Notes: generated from the sequence alone by a model not told the origin. Counted from the first letter of the stretch, positions 1 to 9,856 are shown. The stretch: DNA of 35,839 nucleotides from Thecamonas trahens ATCC 50062 (GCF_000142905.1 NW_013657670.1:125094-160932); one strand, 5' to 3'. Translations and numbers: made by a program.

Positions 1-240
1 TATTTTTTAAAATTCTTTATAAAAAAAAAAAAAAGACAAAAAAAAAAAAAGGGGGGAGGAAAGCACAAAGGTAAGGGAGTTTGGCCCCGTAACTGATTTT
101 TTTTTTTTTCTACGGGGGGAAAAGAGGGGGGCCCATCCCCCCTTCTTCCCCTTTTTGTTATCCCCCCCCTGGCACTTTTGGGGGGGGGGGCGGCAGTTAA
201 CCTTTTTTTTTTTTCCCCCCCCCCCCCCCCCCCCCCACCG
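1..240. repeat. Homopolymer-rich low-complexity contig edge
   Basis: This stretch is a succession of A, G, T and C runs, with mixed short words between them. I see no gene in it. The composition is unlike the rest of the window, whose unique DNA is GC-rich and complex, so it is probably a low-quality contig end. The last C run (about 211-250) lies directly before the first gene and could be a genuine pyrimidine tract of its 5' region. Confidence 0.6.
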
Positions 241-284
241 ACCCCCCCCCACTGACGCAGAGGGAGACTACGTGACTCACCAAC

Positions 285-1044
285 ATGGCCAGCAAGAAGA
301 TCAGACGTGGTGATGGGGTGGGGCCATGGGCGCTGTCCAAGGTCTTTGTCGTGGGTGGAGCCGTGGTGGTCTCGGCCGTGGCGGCAGGTGTCGTCTACTG
401 GCGGAGGAGCATGGCCATGGCCGAGGGAAGGGTATGGCAAGGGCATGGCTGATGAGGTGTTGGGCACGGGCTTGGGATCGGGCGTGAACATCATAGTGGG
501 CGCTACACACTTACACAGCTTCCTGCAGGAGATCGCCAACACTTTCCGGGCCATGAAGATGCGCGTAGCGCGGTCGATCATCGCCGACGCAGAGAAAGCT
601 TTTGACGACGCCGATAGTGATGGCAATGGCGAGCTGTCACGGGCAGAGCTGGCGGCATTTCTGGCCAACCATCCCGAGGTGGTCCATGCGCTGGTCCGCA
701 ACGGCATCACCACGGTGCTCGCCTTTGACGAGATGGACATCAACCGCGACGGCGCCATCTCGCGGCACGAGTTCCTCTCTGCCGTCGTCCCGGTCGTTGT
801 GTTTGAGACCACGGTCCATGACATCTTCTCGCAGTACGATGTCTACGCCAACGGTGGCGGCAAGCTCTCGCGCGACCAGTTCAAGTCGGCTATTGCCTCG
901 ATGGGCACGCTAGAAGAGATCATCAAGATCGCCGGGCATGACGTCCAAGCCTCGCTCTTTACCGAGCTCGACAAGGACGGCGATGGCATGCTCACGCCGC
1001 AGGAGTTTGTTGCGGTTTTTGCCAACGTGGTCCGCACCACTTAG
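285..1044 (+). CDS. Membrane-anchored EF-hand calcium-binding protein, two exons (285-431, 529-1044)
   Basis: The spliced model gives 220 residues. Exon 1 begins at the ATG at 285 and encodes a basic N-terminus (KKIRR) and then a hydrophobic segment at residues 15-38 ending in YWRR, typical of a signal anchor. Exon 2 carries three canonical EF-hand loops: residues 78-89 (DSDGNGELSRAE), 119-130 (DINRDGAISRHE) and 197-208 (DKDGDGMLTPQE). A degenerate fourth motif with an extra Gly lies near 153-166, so two EF-hand pairs are likely. All three good loops keep acidic or Asn ligands at positions 1, 3 and 5, Gly6 and Glu12. Ca2+ binding follows from the family; membrane anchoring is inferred from exon 1. 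The intron junction keeps phase 0. I cannot name an orthologue. The gene is convergent with TMEM181, with 53 bp between stops. Confidence 0.82.
432..528 (+). other. Intron 1 of the EF-hand gene (97 bp)
   Basis: The donor is GTATGG at 432 and the acceptor is ttcctgcag ending at 528. Removing it joins phase 0 to phase 0. It bypasses the in-frame TGA that exon 1 would otherwise meet at about 447. A second AG at 518 would put exon 2 out of frame. Confidence 0.8.
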
Positions 1045-1097
1045 CGTCGCTATATGTCTCTCAAACACACTTTTTCAACATAGCACACACGCAGTCC

Positions 1098-2738
1098 TCA
1101 AATCAAGTTCGGGGTCGGGGTCGATGCCGCCGGCTTGGCCGGCGGGTCAAAGGCGAGCGGCTGGGCGCCAAAGACGGCGGCCGGGGCCGGCGAGGCTGCG
1201 GTGGCAGGCGCGGCAATGGCGGGCGTTGCCGAGACGGCGGCACCCGCCGCCGCCCGAGTGTTCTCGTCGGACGACGAGTAGCCCGAGCCGGAGATCCTGC
1301 CGCGGTTCATGGGCGTGCCGCCGACGCCGTCGTCGTCGGTCAGCGCCGAGCCGGAGCGCTCCTCGTCGTCAGTGTACGAGTCGCGGAAGTGGGTGCGGCG
1401 GCCCGAGGCCGCGCCGAGGCCGACAGCCTCTTCCGAGTCCGAGTCGACCGGCGCCATGTTGTTCAGCCGCATGTGGGCCGGGCCACCCGCGTTCTTAGGT
1501 GGAGCGTAGACGATGGCGAGGAAGAAGATGTAGAGGTTGAAGAGCGAGAAGAACGAGAGGAACTGGGCCGCGTTGTTGTGGATGGTGCCGACCACGCCGA
1601 GGACAATGCCGGTGATGGTGATGGCAAGGACAAAGATGGTGAGGATACCCAGGTACTTGATGCGGACAGAGAGCCGCGGGAAGGCCCGCCGGTCCTTGAC
1701 ACCGAGAATGGCCACAAAAATGAGCCAGAACGTGTAGCCGATGAGCAGCAGGATCTGGACAACACGGAAGAAGATAAAACCTGGAATGTCGTTGGCCGTC
1801 GAGTACGTCGGGTTGTCGAGCTCGTGCAGCTCCTGCCAGGTGAAGACCACCACCGAGATGAGCCAGAGCGTGCCCACCAGCGCGACCTTGGGCAGGTAAA
1901 AGCCGATGTATGTCCGCGCCGTAGCCGGCTTGCGGATCGAGTCGAGGATGCAGAGCCAGAAGAGGAGAAGAAGGGCAATAAAGGTGACAAAGAAGCAGAC
2001 GTCAAGGAACTCGGGGAACCATGAGTCAGCGAGAATGGTGAGCGGGAAGAGCGGGTTGTTGTACGCCAGCAGCGAGAACAACAGCGCCGTCATCCACTTT
2101 TGCTCGATTGACCACTCGCTCGACTTGTACGCCCGGAGCCGGTGCGAGAACCAGACGAGCATGACAAAGGTGAGGACGAGGAAGGTGAACCGGAACCAGA
2201 GCTCAAAGAGCGTGAACGAGTGGTTGAACACCCGCCAGATGAAGACCGCGTCCTGGATCCAGTCCTCCTCCTCGGCGTTGAGGAACCGCACATCGACCCG
2301 GTAGATAGGGTAGTGCACAAACGGCTCGTGGAGGAGTGCCACTTCGTCGCAGTGGATGTTGCCCTGCGAGCACTTGATCTTGCGCGACTCGATCTTGTCC
2401 ACCACAATCGCATTGAACGCAAAGCCGTCCTTGGACCCGTACAGCGACGTTTTCATCGTCAGCCGAGTGTTGATCCCCTCCCTTGCCGCCCGCCCGTTGA
2501 CAAGCGCAACCTTGAAAATTAGCATCTGGTTGAGCTTGTCCAGGTGCTGAATCTCCCAGTTGAACTGCGACGTGTTGTACCGCATGTCCACACCCTGCGA
2601 CAGCGCCGTCGTCTGGTACGAGTCAAAGATCGGCGGGCCGGCCGCCCCGATGATCACAGAAATGCTAAACAAGCACAGAAAGATGGTGAACAGTCCCACC
2701 AGCGTCGCCTTGGACATGTCGTACAGATTCATCTTCAT
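1098..2738 (-). CDS. TMEM181: TMEM181 family multipass membrane protein
   Basis: The protein is 546 residues from the ATG at 2738. The N-terminal MNLYDMSK followed by a hydrophobic helix (about 9-32) matches the start of animal TMEM181 as I recall it. A luminal domain follows, with a close Cys pair (KIKCSQGNIHC). Then come a block of about seven helices with the family signatures IEQKWM, YNNPLFPL, LLLLFWLC and FYLPK, and the closing AAQFLSFFSLFNLY...VYAPPKNA. The C-tail is cytoplasmic, acidic and Ser-rich (DSDSEE, DDEERSGS), then Ala/Pro-rich. The family is related to Wntless, with a GOLD-like luminal domain and a GPCR-like helix bundle, and probably acts in the secretory pathway or at the cell surface. 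The longer open frame to 2804 begins with TTG, so I chose the ATG. An upstream coding exon is possible (see findings). Confidence 0.92.
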   Translation of the reverse strand: MKMNLYDMSKATLVGLFTIFLCLFSISVIIGAAGPPIFDSYQTTALSQGVDMRYNTSQFNWEIQHLDKLNQMLIFKVALVNGRAAREGINTRLTMKTSLYGSKDGFAFNAIVVDKIESRKIKCSQGNIHCDEVALLHEPFVHYPIYRVDVRFLNAEEEDWIQDAVFIWRVFNHSFTLFELWFRFTFLVLTFVMLVWFSHRLRAYKSSEWSIEQKWMTALLFSLLAYNNPLFPLTILADSWFPEFLDVCFFVTFIALLLLFWLCILDSIRKPATARTYIGFYLPKVALVGTLWLISVVVFTWQELHELDNPTYSTANDIPGFIFFRVVQILLLIGYTFWLIFVAILGVKDRRAFPRLSVRIKYLGILTIFVLAITITGIVLGVVGTIHNNAAQFLSFFSLFNLYIFFLAIVYAPPKNAGGPAHMRLNNMAPVDSDSEEAVGLGAASGRRTHFRDSYTDDEERSGSALTDDDGVGGTPMNRGRISGSGYSSSDENTRAAAGAAVSATPAIAAPATAASPAPAAVFGAQPLAFDPPAKPAASTPTPNLI

Positions 2739-2854
2739 CGACCTGTCCTCCCCGGTCACCCATACCCACCCCCAGCGTCGTCCGTAAGTCGAGCCGAGCT
2801 CCAACGCTGCCGCCCGTCACAGCAACCGCCCAGCGCAGCTGCCCACCACCACCC

Positions 2855-2884
2855 GCACACACGCACACACGCACACACACACAC

Positions 2885-2917
<33 letters not shown>
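2855..2917. repeat. CA dinucleotide microsatellite
   Basis: A nearly pure CA repeat of about 63 bp is interrupted four times by CG steps (cgcaca). It lies in the 5' region, or in a predicted first intron, of TMEM181. Length polymorphism would be expected. Confidence 0.95.
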
Positions 2918-2920
<3 letters not shown>

Positions 2921-3246
2921 TCTCCATACAAACAGCACCATCACCATCCCCGTGCTCTCCCGCCTCTCACCAGTCCCATTCATGCCCACCAACCCCATGC
3001 AAGGCCACTAGCCGAAGCAGGAACAAGCCGAAAAAGTAGGTCGCCACCCCACCACATACACCCCCCCTTCCCCCCCCCTCCCACACAAGCCAGACAACCA
3101 CCCACCCACCCACCACCCCGTCCTCATATGCATGCCCTCCACGTACGACTCGAGCTCCATGGTGGCCGCGTCTCCGTGGTCCACAGACAGGTGATACGAC
3201 GAGGACCACTCACTCTCACTGCCCACTACCACATCGCGCACCCGCC

Positions 3247-3328
3247 TGTCGCTGCTGCTGTCGCTGCTGTCGCCGCTGCGCTGTCGCTGCTGTCGCTGCT
3301 GCTGTCGCTGCTGTCGCTGTTCTGTCGC
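3247..3328. repeat. GTC-GCT-GCT type trinucleotide/9-mer tandem repeat
   Basis: Tandem gtcgctgct and gctgctgtcgct units are imperfectly repeated for about 80 bp. Frames through it encode Leu/Ser-, Ala/Thr- or Asp/Ser-rich runs. Nothing suggests it is translated. Confidence 0.85.
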
Positions 3329-3435
3329 TGCCGCCGCACCGCCACATCAATCAGCCGGCCACCACTCCCCGATTCGCCACAACAAACAAAACCAACGCCA
3401 CCGACCGACACTTTTCAACAGCCCGCCTACCCACC

Positions 3436-6400
3436 ATGGCGTCGGCTGTGCCCCTTCCTCTCGAGTACGAACGCTCTTTCCCACCCTACTCCCCTACCCC
3501 CTACCCCCTACCCCCACCCTCCCAACTAACCCCCTTTGCTGCTGTAGGGAGTTCCTCAATGCCTGCCGGGCGTTTGCGGCCAACCCGGAGGAGACGTCGA
3601 ACATCACACGCCTTTCCCAGGTACGGATCAATGCAGAATCCAGACGATTGTCATATACATGGTCCATCGCCATGAATTATTTTTTTTCGGTCTCTGGCCA
3701 CCAACCCCTCCCCCCCTCCCCTCCCCCTCCCTCCCTCCCTCCCTCCCCCTCCCTCCCTTCCCTCCCCTTGCACCAGGTATCTCCACCCGTAATCCCTGAT
3801 CGGTGTGGTCGTTTGTTGTGCTAGATTATGTGTATGTCCGCGAGATACCTTATCGTTAGAGCTGGGGCTCTATTTCACCATAGCCCATTGCTCTTGGTGG
3901 TACTCGTACATCTCCCTTTACTCGCCCTCCCCCCTTCCCCCTTCCCCCCTTTCTACCACTCACCATGTTGTGTGATGCAGATGACACCTGCACTCGAGGA
4001 TGCGCATGTCAAGGCCAAGAGCGCGTCAAAGACGCTGCTGCGCAACCTGCACACTGCGATGGGCGGATCGTCGCCGATCGCGTCGCCGGGCACGCCATCG
4101 TCGCCGTACATCGGCGGCTCGCGGCCAGGCTCCGAGGGCGGGCTGCGGACAGTGCGAGCTGCGTCGGCAAGCGCGCCGATGAAACGCAACAAGACGCCGA
4201 GCCTTCCGCAACTGGGTGCGGCCAAGAAGCGGATGCACGCGCAGACGGCGCTGGCCGGCAGCCTCTCGTCGGCGCAAAAGGAGCTCCTGGAGGAGGAGGC
4301 GATGTCGGCTGCGTCGCAGTGGCTGGCGGCTGGGGCGAGCCACGAGTCGCGGCGTGAGTCGCGACTGCGGCGCGGCCATGCCAAGATCGACATCCAGGTC
4401 CTGTTTGTGTTTGGCGAGGGCGACGTGACCCATGAGGTGGAGGTTCGCGACGTGGCGACGACGCTGACGGTGGGCGAGGCCAAGGAGCGCGCGATCAGTG
4501 TGCTCCGGGCGACAGGCCAGGGGCTAGACAACGACTTTAGCGAGTCGCGCATGTTCTCGGTCGGATCGTCGGCGGCCAACGAGGAGCCGATGACGCTGCG
4601 GTCGCTTGCCGCGGTCCGCAACGCCATTGTCCGCGCCCGCAAGCTCGACACCAAGGCCGTTGTCCGGTTTTTTGTCCTCCGCAAGGAGCTCATCCGCAAG
4701 GAGAAGTTTGCCACAATGCAGATCGGGTCGCTCATCGGCATTCCGCTGCAGTTCTTTGACGGCGCTAACGACGAGGTCTCCTCGTTCCGCGGCAACATGA
4801 AGCGGCTGCGGTCGCAGCTGGCCGGCGCCTCGCGCATGGTCTCCGAGGCGGTCGTGCCGAACCTCAAGTCGTCGCCGGCGCCGCCGGACTTTCCGGCCGA
4901 GCTTATTTTCCGGCTGCGGTTCTCGGATGACGTGGTGAAGACCGGCAAGGTGCTCTCGTCGCTGACGCCGACCCAGGCACTGGCCACCGTCTTTGACAAG
5001 TTTGCCGCCAATCTCGCTGTCCTCCTGCAGGCACCTGCTGAGAGCTTTGTGGCCGAGGCATATACGCTCAAGGTCCCTGGTGAGTGGGACTTTCTGCTCG
5101 GCGACGCGCCGCTCTGCGACTACGAGTACATCCGGAGTGCGGGTGCAGCCAAGGGCGCGTTTATCCCCATCAACGTGGTCGAACGGTCGACGGTGCCCGA
5201 GCTTGTGGCCACGCCGCTCACCCACATCGAGCCGCACTTTCCGGCGGCCGAGCACCAGGTCGCCCACTTTGAGCACTCGAACATTGCCTTTTCTGAGACG
5301 GCGCACCCCGACTCGGCAGCGCCGTTCATCTCGCTCTGGGACGTGGACGACGTGGTCAAGGTCCAGGTTGTCGGCCTCGACGCCATCAAGCCCTCGCTCG
5401 TCTCGTGGCACTGGGGCAAGGAGCACCGCAAGCCCAAGGTCGAGGGCGTCGCCGCTGCCATGTTTGTGGAGGTTGGCCTCTTCCACGGCCAGGAACAGCT
5501 CTGCCCGCCGACGTATTCGCAGGTCATCGAGGCCCACGAGTGGTCGAACAACTGCCCGCGGTTCTACGAGACGCTCGCGCTGACGACCAAGCTCGCGCTC
5601 CTGCCCAAGGCTGCTCGGCTGTGCGTCACGGTGTGGGGCCAGAAGAAAGTCTCGCACGACCTCTCGCCCGAGTCGGACAACAACTACGCGCTTGGGTGGA
5701 CCTCGCTGCAGCTGGTCGACTTTCGGAACCAGCTGGTGGCGGGCAAGCACTCGTTCAAGCTGTGGGAGTTTGACCCGGCGAACCCGATCGGGCCCACGTC
5801 GGACAACCCGGCTTCGGACGCGCCGACTCTGCACCTCGCCTTTCCGCGCCGCATGCACCCGGTTGTCTTTCCAGAGTTCCCGGTCCTCGCGCCGCTCGAC
5901 CTCTCGGCAGCCGAGTCGGTTCCGCCCGAGGAGGCCGTGGTGATCAACGCGGTCATTGCACGCGACCCGCTCGCCGAAATCACGCCAGGCGAGAAGGACC
6001 TGCTGTGGAAGGCGCGGTACACGCTGGTCCACACGCCGGAGGCCCTGCCCAAGTTCCTGCTCTCAGTCAAGTGGGACGACCCGTCGCAGGTCCAGGAAGT
6101 CCACCGGCTGCTTGATGTGTGGGCGCCTCTCGACCCGGTCGACTCGCTCGAGCTCCTCGATGCCAACTACTTTGACGCCAAGGTTCGCTCGTTTGCTATC
6201 GAGTGCCTCAACTCGATCTCGGACGAGATGCTGGAGGACTTTCTGCTGCAGCTCGTGCAGGTCCTCAAGTACGAGCCGCACCACGAGTCGGAGCTCGCGC
6301 GCTTCCTCCTTGTCCGCGCGCTGCAGAACCGCCGCATCGGGCACTCGTTCTTCTGGATCCTCAAGTCCGAAGTGGAGGAGCCCGACGTGACGGTCCGCTT

Positions 6401-7505
6401 CTCGCTCCTTCTCGAGGCGTACCTCCGCGGCTGCGGCCGCCACCGCGACGAGCTTATCAAGCAGAACGACCTGCTTGTCCAGCTCGTCCGTGCTGCCGAG
6501 GCCATCAAGGAGGTCAAGGGCCCGATGCGCATGGACGTGCTCCAGGACCACCTCCGGCGCATGACCTTTGGCGACGGACGTGTCCAGATCCTGCTCAACC
6601 CCAAGTGGTCAGTCTCGGGCCTCAAGCTCGACAAGTGCAAGTACATGGACTCGAAGAAGCTCCCGCTCTGGCTTGTGTTTGAGAACGAGGACGAGTCGGG
6701 CGACGACCTGTACGTCATATTCAAGGCCGGCGACGATCTCCGCCAGGACAAGCTCACGCTGCAGCTGTTCTCCATCATGGACAAGGTGTGGGAGAACGAC
6801 GGCCTGCCCGTCCGTCTTGAGCCGTACTCGTGCATGGCGACGGGCCCGTCGCTCGGCATGATCCAAGTCGTGCGCTGGTCGAACACCATTGCCAACATCC
6901 AGCAGGACTACGGTGGATCCGCGGCAGCGTTCAAGGACGAGCCGCTCGCCGAATGGCTCAAGGGCAAGTGCAAGGACGAGGCCGCATACGCCGAGGCCGT
7001 CAAGACCTTTACCATCTCGTGTGCCGCATACTGCGTTGCCACCTACGTCCTCGGCATCGGCGACCGCCACAACGACAACATCATGCTCTCGGAAAAGGGC
7101 CGGCTCTTCCACATCGACTTTGGCCACTTTCTGGGCAACATCAAGCGCAAGCTTGGCATCAAGCGCGAGCGCGCTCCGTTTGTCTTTACCCCCGACATGG
7201 TCTACGTCATGGGCGGCAAGGAGTCGCCGCACTTTGCCGAGTTTGTCGAGGTCGCCTGCGACGCTTTTGTCTCGCTCCGCCGCAAGGCCAACCTCATCAT
7301 CAACCTCATGATGCTCATGGTCTCCACCGGCATCCCCGAGCTCCGCTCCATCTCGGACCTCGCCCACCTCCGCACCTCGCTCGCGCTTGACGCCGAGTCC
7401 GAGGCTGCAGCCCGCGAGGAGTTCCGTGGTCTCATCTTCCAGTCGCTCCAGAAGGGCTGGGCGACCATGATGAACTTTTTCTTCCACAACCTCAAGCACA
7501 AGTAG
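3436..7505 (+). CDS. PIK3C: Class IA-like phosphoinositide 3-kinase catalytic subunit, three exons
   Basis: Exons 3436-3464, 3548-3620 and 3981-7505 give 1,208 residues. Domains in order: a unique N-terminal region; an adaptor-binding-like ubiquitin fold (about 168-270) with the p110-type linker IGSLIGIPL (about 282); a Ras-binding domain (about 340-437, with YTLKV and YEYIRSA); C2 (about 486-660); the helical PIK domain (about 703-855); and kinase (about 914-1208). Kinase motifs are FKAGDDLRQD with the ATP-binding Lys949, catalytic GDRHNDN at 1061 and DFG at 1080-1082. The activation loop KRKLGIKRER is basic, as in class I enzymes that use PI(4,5)P2, and the C-terminal helix is complete. The expected product is PI(3,4,5)P3 at the plasma membrane. 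The ATG at 3981 opens exon 3 in frame, but the two upstream exons join it without frame change and read as one helical segment, so I include them. Class I is secure; the ABD is less so. Confidence 0.93.
3465..3547 (+). other. PI3K intron 1 (83 bp)
   Basis: The donor is GTACGA after a 29-nt coding exon; the acceptor is tttgctgctgtag. The interior is almost pure CT. The exon-exon join restores the frame (CTC GAG GAG TTC). Confidence 0.72.
3621..3980 (+). other. PI3K intron 2 (about 360 bp)
   Basis: The donor is CAG|GTACGG and the acceptor is tgtgatgcag|ATG. Both junctions are phase 0. The interior holds a C/T-rich block at about 3707-3773 and another near 3926-3960. An additional small exon inside cannot be excluded. 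Confidence 0.65.
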
Positions 7506-7652
7506 AGCCTCGCCAGCTCACCGGCATCCTTTTTCATCTCATTGCATCCATTACACACTCACTCTCTTGCACACACTCTCTCTCGCTTCGCTGGTGGCGT
7601 CACTCGCCTTTTTGTTGCTGGCTCCCACACGCAGGCTGGGCGGCGGCGGGCT

Positions 7653-8488
7653 TCAGAAGGCACCGACCGGGTGCTGGGTGATGAACTTGCGCATGGGCGA
7701 GAGACGGCGAGTGAGCTTGGATGGGAAGCGCGAGATGGCGTCGCGGACGTCATAGGCCATGTCGCGAATGGTCTCCTTGAGCTCGTCAGAGAGCTGCGGC
7801 ACGTCCTGGCCCTCGGTCACGTCCTTGATCTCGTCAAACATGCCCTCGATGCGCTTCTTGAACCGCGAGCCCTTCATGCCCGCCTGGACAAAGAGCGAGT
7901 AGAGGAGCGCAATCTGGTGGGCGTAGTACTTGTGGTTGGGCAGGATGAGGTCGGCCTCTAGCTGGTCGGCAAGCGTCACGATCTGGTGGAGGAGGGCCAT
8001 GTGCGGAAAGTAGTCGCGCATGTGGCGGTCCTCAGAGTCCGGCAGCGGAAGACCGAGACGGTCGGCCACGATGGGATACATGACATCAAGGCCGTGATGG
8101 GCCATATACGAGCCCAGATCCAGTTCGGGCTCTGCACACGCTGCCACGCTGTGCATGCGATCGATCACCTCGTTGACCAGAGCCGAGCCATCGTCCCACA
8201 CATGCCGTCCATAGTCGGTTCCTGCCGCCTCCAGCTCGGCATCAAGCAGGACATGCAGCTCTGCGCAGAGCGCTGCCATCTCGTACGGCACCAGCGCAAG
8301 CGGCGTCCCAAACAGCGGTTCGTCCAGCATGGGTCGTGCTGCGCGGAGAGGTAGGGAGGCGTGAGTGTTGGGGAGGGGAGGGGAGGGGAGGGGAGGGGGG
8401 AGGGGAGGGGGTGCGTACCGTAGTAGTCGTGGGTGGCGGTGAGGAAGGACGAGGCCTGGGCCAGGGGTGGAGAGGTGAGCCAGGCCAT
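7653..8488 (-). CDS. Unrecognised helical protein, two exons (8488-8419, 8338-7653)
   Basis: The spliced product has 251 residues. Exon 1 begins at the ATG at 8488 (MAWLTSPPLAQ). It ends in phase 1 at a GTACGC donor, and exon 2 resumes after ctctccgcgcag, giving the continuous segment THDYYARPMLDEPLFG. The rest is acidic and alpha-helical with no signal peptide or membrane segment. A central His-rich patch (EDRHMRDYFPHMALLHQ) is followed by a long amphipathic helix and a basic C-terminus (KLTRRLSPMRK). I recognise no family. A soluble cytosolic protein is the most I would infer. It is convergent with the PI3K gene (147 bp between stops), and its 5' side faces the 3' end of METTL6, about 200 bp away. 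Confidence 0.78.
8339..8418 (-). other. Intron of the helical protein gene (80 bp, pyrimidine-rich on the sense strand)
   Basis: On the minus strand the intron runs GTACGCACCCCC...CTCTCCGCGCAG and is nearly pure C/T inside. It restores frame between two segments that together read as a continuous protein. Confidence 0.8.
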
Positions 8489-8492
8489 TGGG

Positions 8493-8692
8493 TGGGTGGA
8501 TGGGAGGGGGGAGGGGAGGGGGGGCGGGGGTGAAGTGGTACGGGGCTGTTGGGGTGGGGGGGGAGGGCGAGGGGGGGACGGTGACACGGGCTGTGTCGGG
8601 CTGTGTCAGTCGGTTGGTCGGTGAGGGGACTAAGGGCTTTTGTGCATGCAAGTGCCGGGAGTAGGGGAGTGGGAGGGAAGGGGAGGGGGGGG
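8493..8692. repeat. Purine-rich (GGGGA)n intergenic tract
   Basis: GGGGAGGGG-type runs lie on the plus strand around 8500-8580 and 8665-8692, so they are pyrimidine-rich on the sense strand of the minus-strand gene ending at 7653. No open frame of interest lies here. The tract also borders the METTL6 stop codon. Confidence 0.7.
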
Positions 8693-9652
8693 TTATGAAG
8701 ATGGTGTGTCAGGAGCGTCATCGGTGGCAGCATCAGTGGCGACATCAGCGTCGGCACGGGTGGCTGGAGCATCGGCATCGGCATCGGCAGGGAGCGGCCG
8801 GCGAAGAACGGCTTGGAACCAGACACGGTTCATCGACTTGCCCTCCTTGTGGTTGACAACATTGCGGAGAACGTAGGCGGCGCGATCAACGATCAAGCCT
8901 GCAGCATGGGCAAGGAGCTCGATCTCGTCGAGGCTAAAGTAGTAGGCGCGGGTGCCGTCGGCGCGGACGTAAAAGTTGTCAGCAAGCTTGGCGCCCTTCT
9001 TGAACCGGAGCTGGGCAAGGTCGTAGCGGCCATAGTCACGCATGAGAATGAGTCCACCAGGACGGATGGCGCGCGCCATCTTAGCCATGACATCCGGGTG
9101 GTGCTCGGGTGCGATGGCCGAGAGGACAAAGATCATGGTGAGGCAGTCGACGGGAGCGCCAAAGGTTTCGTCGACAATGGCGACAATGTCGTCGTGGACA
9201 AGGTCGGCAACGGCAGCATGGACGCGCGGGCTCCGATCGGCAGTGTGCTCGGCCACATACGTCGGATGCTCGCGGACCATAGCGATGGCACGCTTCGCAA
9301 AGTCGATGCCGAGAATCTCCAGGCCTGGCACCTCATCAAGGAGCGGGAAGATGGTATTGCCCACGCCGCAGCCGACCTCGAGAAGGCGCAGCGAGCCATC
9401 GCCGGCAGCCAGGGCCGGAAACTCGGCCTTGAGCCAGTGACGATCCTTGTAAAACTTGTTTGTGTTGCGCTTGTAGAAGATGTCCCAATTCCGCGCTGCC
9501 TCCTTCTCGTACTTGGCCACCCAGAACGCCGGCGCCGTCTCCGAGTGCGCCTTGCCCGCCAGCACCTCCTCCGCATACGCCACATACTCGACCGGTAGTG
9601 TCTCTCGCTCCCCGTCTTCAAACGTTGTCTCGGGCGAAGGAAGCACAGACAT
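8693..9652 (-). CDS. METTL6: tRNA (cytosine-32-N3) methyltransferase, METTL6/METTL2/Trm140 family
   Basis: The protein is 319 residues from the ATG at 9652. Family signatures are NWDIFYKRN (55-63) and FYKDRHWL (67-74) before the Rossmann fold, the SAM-binding motif I LLEVGCGVGN (90-99), IFVLSAI (174-180), and the long conserved block RDYGRYDLAQLRFKKG...NFYVR.DGTRAYYFS (205-240). The ending (NVVNHKEG...RVWFQ) resembles METTL6 more than METTL2/8, which is why I use that symbol. The family makes 3-methylcytidine at position 32 of the tRNA anticodon loop, METTL6 acting on serine tRNAs together with seryl-tRNA synthetase. The last 30 residues are Asp/Ala-rich and appear dispensable. The open frame extends upstream through a TG repeat without an ATG, so 9652 is the start. 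Confidence 0.92.
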   Translation of the reverse strand: MSVLPSPETTFEDGERETLPVEYVAYAEEVLAGKAHSETAPAFWVAKYEKEAARNWDIFYKRNTNKFYKDRHWLKAEFPALAAGDGSLRLLEVGCGVGNTIFPLLDEVPGLEILGIDFAKRAIAMVREHPTYVAEHTADRSPRVHAAVADLVHDDIVAIVDETFGAPVDCLTMIFVLSAIAPEHHPDVMAKMARAIRPGGLILMRDYGRYDLAQLRFKKGAKLADNFYVRADGTRAYYFSLDEIELLAHAAGLIVDRAAYVLRNVVNHKEGKSMNRVWFQAVLRRPLPADADADAPATRADADVATDAATDDAPDTPSS

Positions 9653-9854
9653 GATGCCCACTACAGCGAGATGTGTCGCCGCCGGAGCCGCGAGCAGCGA
9701 GCAGCGGAGGGCGAGCAAGGGGGAGTGTGGGCAGAGACCATGGACGGTAGATCTAAGGCAGCTTGAAGTGGATAAAGTCGGATCGGAGAATGTAGAGGCA
9801 GTCTCCAGTTTGCTTTTGGGGTGACACGTCTGATCTATTCTTGTCGTAGCATCT

Positions 9855-9856
<2 letters not shown>

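Larger units (their letters stand above)
2739..3435. promoter_or_regulatory. Divergent intergenic region between TMEM181 and PI3K
   Basis: No complete gene is visible. The region holds a long CA/GC dinucleotide repeat (2855-2917), C-rich tracts around 3057-3120 and a GTCGCTGCT-type repeat (about 3247-3328). Between them, a non-repetitive stretch on the minus strand (3241-3147) could be a 5' coding exon of TMEM181. It must contain the start regions of both flanking genes. I see no clear TATA box. Confidence 0.5.

Noticed and set aside
3828..3980. In-frame 51-codon N-terminal extension of PI3K
   Set aside because: It runs through CT-rich intron sequence and ends at a good acceptor (gatgcag); the spliced upstream exons explain the frame better.
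3953..5071. 372-residue open frame antisense to PI3K
   Set aside because: Ser/Arg-rich shadow of biased codons with no recognisable motif.
4524..6032. 502-residue open frame antisense to PI3K
   Set aside because: It is a shadow frame of GC-rich coding DNA: Arg/Asp/Leu-biased, with no domain, while the opposite strand encodes a complete kinase.
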